Below are positions 15,639 to 17,817 of a DNA stretch of 17,817 bases, in pieces. The stretch comes from an uncultured Burkholderiales bacterium (GTDB lineage Bacteria; Pseudomonadota; Gammaproteobacteria; Burkholderiales; Burkholderiaceae_C). The notes beneath the pieces were generated by a model. The model was given only the letters and a program-made list of their open reading frames with translations, had not been told where the DNA came from and made no database searches. The stretch lies in assembly GCA_937897495.1 (NCBI GenBank), contig CALCBL010000345.1, positions 1 to 17,817 on the forward strand, written 5' to 3'. How positions within the stretch are numbered: position 1 is the stretch's first letter; every line of letters starts with the position of its first letter. The position numbers were made by a program, and so were the translations under genes.

Positions 15639-16376
15639 ATGAATACTTTTTTAGACAGCGCCGCCACAGCTTTTCAGCTCATCAGTGACTTTGATCCTGG
15701 CCTCTGGACCATCGCTGGCCGCTCATTGGGGGTTAGTGCCACGGCTTGCTTCATGGGTTGCCTGATAGGTATTGCTTTAGGCGGTTTTTTGGGCGTCTCA
15801 AAGTTCAGAGGCCGCGGCATGGTGCTCACCTTGCTCAACACTTTCTTAGCGCTGCCTTCCGTGGTGGTGGGTTTGGTCATTTATTTGCTTTTGTCTCGCA
15901 CAGGTCCTTTGGGATTTTTGGGTTGGCTGTTCAGTTTCAAAGCCATGGTCTTGGCGCAGGTGGTGTTGGTGGTGCCCGTTGCTGCGGCATTAAGCCGCCA
16001 AGTGGTGGACGACGCAGAGAGCGCTTACGGCGAGCAATGGCGATCTTTGGGTGCAGGCAATGCGTTCAGGTGTATTTTGCTTGCCTGGAACGAACGATTT
16101 GCCATGCTCACCATTGTGGTGGCTTGCTTTGGCCGCGCTATCTCTGAGGTGGGCGCCGTCATGATTGTGGGCGGCAACATTGAGGGCTTTACCCGAGTCA
16201 TGACCACCGCCATTGCACTTGAAACCAGCAAAGGTGATTTGCCCTTGGCGTTGGCGCTGGGAATTATTTTGTTGGGCATTGTGGGTTGCCTGAATGCGCT
16301 GCTGTCGCTCTTCAGATATTGGCAAGATCAGTCACAGCTCAAAGGACAAAACAGTTTGCGCGGGTGGGTGGCATGA
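15639..16376 (+). CDS. tupB: Tungstate ABC transporter permease
   Basis: A 245-residue inner-membrane permease with about five to six helices. It has the binding-protein-dependent transport fold, with the coupling-helix region EQWRSLGAGNAFRCILLAWN and the TupB-typical stretch FGRAISEVGAVMIVGGNIEG. TupB forms the channel of the TupABC tungstate importer. I start it at ATG 15639 (MNTFLDSAA), which gives the family length. The frame is open back to 15513, but that extension is not membrane-like, would start next to the divergent GTG start, and would cover the promoter region. No clear Shine-Dalgarno is seen. The stop overlaps the tupC start (ATGA, 16373-16376). Confidence 0.92.
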   Translation: MNTFLDSAATAFQLISDFDPGLWTIAGRSLGVSATACFMGCLIGIALGGFLGVSKFRGRGMVLTLLNTFLALPSVVVGLVIYLLLSRTGPLGFLGWLFSFKAMVLAQVVLVVPVAAALSRQVVDDAESAYGEQWRSLGAGNAFRCILLAWNERFAMLTIVVACFGRAISEVGAVMIVGGNIEGFTRVMTTAIALETSKGDLPLALALGIILLGIVGCLNALLSLFRYWQDQSQLKGQNSLRGWVA

Positions 16377-17092
16377 GTGCATTGCTGTCACTCCGTCACG
16401 TCAGCCTGAACTTGGGCGGTGTGCAGGCGCTTCAAGATATTACTCTCGAGGTTTTCTCGGGTGAGCAGGTGGCACTCATTGGTGCCAATGGTTCTGGCAA
16501 AAGCACACTGCTGCGCCTGTTGAATGGACTGCACCAGCCAACTGAGGGTGCATTGAATTTACCCCTCTGCCAACAAGCCATGTTGTTCCAAAGACCCCAC
16601 ATGCTGCGCACCAGCAGCTTGAACAATGTGGCCATTGGCTTGTGGTTGGACCGAAGCCTTCAGTTGGGCTGGGCTGCTTGCAAACAGCGTGCGCTAGAGG
16701 CACTTTCGGTGGTCGGCTTGTCGGGCGTCATCCAGCAAAATGCAGCCACTTTATCGGGCGGACAGCAACAGCGATTGGCCTTGGCCCGTGCTTGGGCCCG
16801 TGAACCTCAATTGTTATTTTTAGACGAACCTACCGCCAGTTTGGACCCGCCCGCCAAACGCGAAGTGGAGGCACTGGTACACCAACTCATCAAGCCGCAA
16901 GGTCAGCAATTGGCAACCACCTTGGTGTTTGCCAGTCACAACTTGGGGCAAGTCAAGCGATGGGCCAGTCGCGTCATTTACCTAGAGCAAGGCAAGATTT
17001 TGGCCGACCTGCCTACTGCTGATTTTTTCGACGCCAATTGCCTGAGGCAGCACAGTGAAGAAGCTCTTTTATTTCTGCAAGGTGAAACTTAA
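16373..17092 (+). CDS. tupC: Tungstate ABC transporter ATP-binding protein
   Basis: A 239-residue ABC ATPase with Walker A GANGSGKST (37-45), Q-loop Gln73 (LFQRPHML), signature LSGGQ (127-131), Walker B LLFLDEP with Asp151 and Glu152, and switch His189 (FASHNL). It lacks the C-terminal MOP/TOBE domain found in ModC, which fits TupC. It powers uptake through TupB. The start at 16373 overlaps the tupB stop by four bases; the open frame upstream lies inside tupB. The TAA stop shares one base with the tupA start (TAATG), so tupBCA is a tightly coupled operon. Confidence 0.94.
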   Translation: MSALLSLRHVSLNLGGVQALQDITLEVFSGEQVALIGANGSGKSTLLRLLNGLHQPTEGALNLPLCQQAMLFQRPHMLRTSSLNNVAIGLWLDRSLQLGWAACKQRALEALSVVGLSGVIQQNAATLSGGQQQRLALARAWAREPQLLFLDEPTASLDPPAKREVEALVHQLIKPQGQQLATTLVFASHNLGQVKRWASRVIYLEQGKILADLPTADFFDANCLRQHSEEALLFLQGET

Positions 17093-17817
17093 TGCGTTCT
17101 ATTTCTAAATTTTCAACTGTGTCGTGCAAATTGTGGCGCCTGGCTTTAGGTCTGGTCATGACTGGCATGACGGCACACGCCATGGCTCAATCCATTGTGA
17201 TGTCGTCCACCACTTCGACCGAACAATCGGGTTTGTTTGGATTCTTGTTGCCAGAGTTTAAAAAGGCCACAGGCATTGACACCAAAGTCGTAGCGCTGGG
17301 CACAGGGCAAGCGCTTGACATGGCTCGCCGAGGCGATGCCGATGTGGTGTTTGTGCACGATCAACCTGCCGAAGAAAAGTTTGTGGCCGAAGGTTTTGGC
17401 ATCAAGCGTTTTCCTGTGATGTACAACGACTTTGTGGTGGTAGGGCCACAAGCCGATCCTGCCAACGCAAAAGGCAATGACATCGTGGCTGCTTTGAAAA
17501 AAATCGCAGCCAGCAATGCGGCTTTCATTTCTAGAGGCGATAAGAGTGGCACGCATGCTGCAGAGATTCGCTTTTGGAATCAAGCGGCTGTGTCTGCACA
17601 AAAAGGCAGTGGCTACAAAGAGTGCGGTTGTGGCATGGGCCCCGCGCTGAACATTGGTGCCTCTACCGGTGCCTATGTATTAACCGACCGTGGCACCTGG
17701 CTGAACTTTAAGAACCGTGCCGATTTGAAAGTGTTGGTGGAAGGCGATGCCAAACTGTTCAACCAATATGGTGTGATGGTTGTGAACACCGCCAAGCATG
17801 CCCATGTGAAGCAAGCC
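17092..17817 (+). CDS. tupA: Tungstate ABC transporter substrate-binding protein, 5' part
   Basis: The first 242 codons of a periplasmic oxyanion-binding protein; the reading frame runs off the right edge, with perhaps 30-40 residues missing. A signal peptide is present (basic start, then LALGLVMTGMTAHAMA, cleavage near residue 32). TupA features are SSTTSTEQSGLFGFLLPEF (38-56, a variant of the TTTS oxyanion-binding motif), ALGTGQALDMARRGDADVVF, VMYNDFVVVGP, RGDKSGTH (148-155), and YVLTDRGTWL (195-204). ECGCGMGPALN (177-187) replaces the more common ETGQGMG, which I think is a betaproteobacterial variant. AAGGTG lies seven bases before the start. It delivers tungstate, probably with high selectivity over molybdate, to TupBC. 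Selectivity is inferred from the family. Confidence 0.93.
   Translation, partial: MRSISKFSTVSCKLWRLALGLVMTGMTAHAMAQSIVMSSTTSTEQSGLFGFLLPEFKKATGIDTKVVALGTGQALDMARRGDADVVFVHDQPAEEKFVAEGFGIKRFPVMYNDFVVVGPQADPANAKGNDIVAALKKIAASNAAFISRGDKSGTHAAEIRFWNQAAVSAQKGSGYKECGCGMGPALNIGASTGAYVLTDRGTWLNFKNRADLKVLVEGDAKLFNQYGVMVVNTAKHAHVKQA

Overview
The window looks like chromosomal DNA of a betaproteobacterium in the Burkholderiales, most likely Comamonadaceae-like. This rests on the xseB-ispA-dxs order, TACAAT-type -10 boxes, and the protein style, recalled without a database search. Coding density is very high, with no tRNA, rRNA, CRISPR array or insertion sequence seen. The longest non-coding stretches are about 175 bp (7415-7589), 141 bp (14234-14374) and 133 bp (15506-15638), and all three carry recognisable signals.

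Layout. (1) 2-4482, plus strand: the C-terminal end of a PhnZ/TmpB-type HD-domain oxygenase, a DMT-family exporter, an 805-residue dimethylglycine/sarcosine dehydrogenase-like flavoprotein with a folate-binding GcvT half, then a His-rich ZIP metal transporter. (2) 4493-7414, minus strand: a probable operon Rieske oxygenase -> second DMT transporter -> two-domain sulfurtransferase, preceded by a structured leader with a terminator-like hairpin. (3) 7590-10638, plus strand: xseB-ispA-dxs (exonuclease VII small subunit, farnesyl diphosphate synthase, DXP synthase), closed by an intrinsic terminator. (4) 10726-14233: a TRAP transporter split over two convergent units, dctQ-dctM on plus and dctP on minus. 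They share a 34-bp perfectly palindromic bidirectional terminator and have matching promoter cores. (5) 14375-17817: a ModE-type HTH regulator fused to a PBP-like sensor domain, divergent from a tungstate ABC importer, tupB-tupC-tupA; tupA runs off the right edge.

How the parts may work together. Region 5 is a self-contained oxyanion-sensing and uptake module. Region 4 is a complete TRAP importer, probably for a small organic acid. Regions 1 and 2 together hold the enzyme types needed to turn an N-methylated aminoethylphosphonate into glycine betaine and then demethylate it (HD oxygenase, Rieske monooxygenase, dimethylglycine dehydrogenase). That link is an inference from family membership and proximity, not something the sequence proves, and it is the most interesting metabolic hypothesis here. 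The most interesting non-coding signal is the leader upstream of the Rieske gene.
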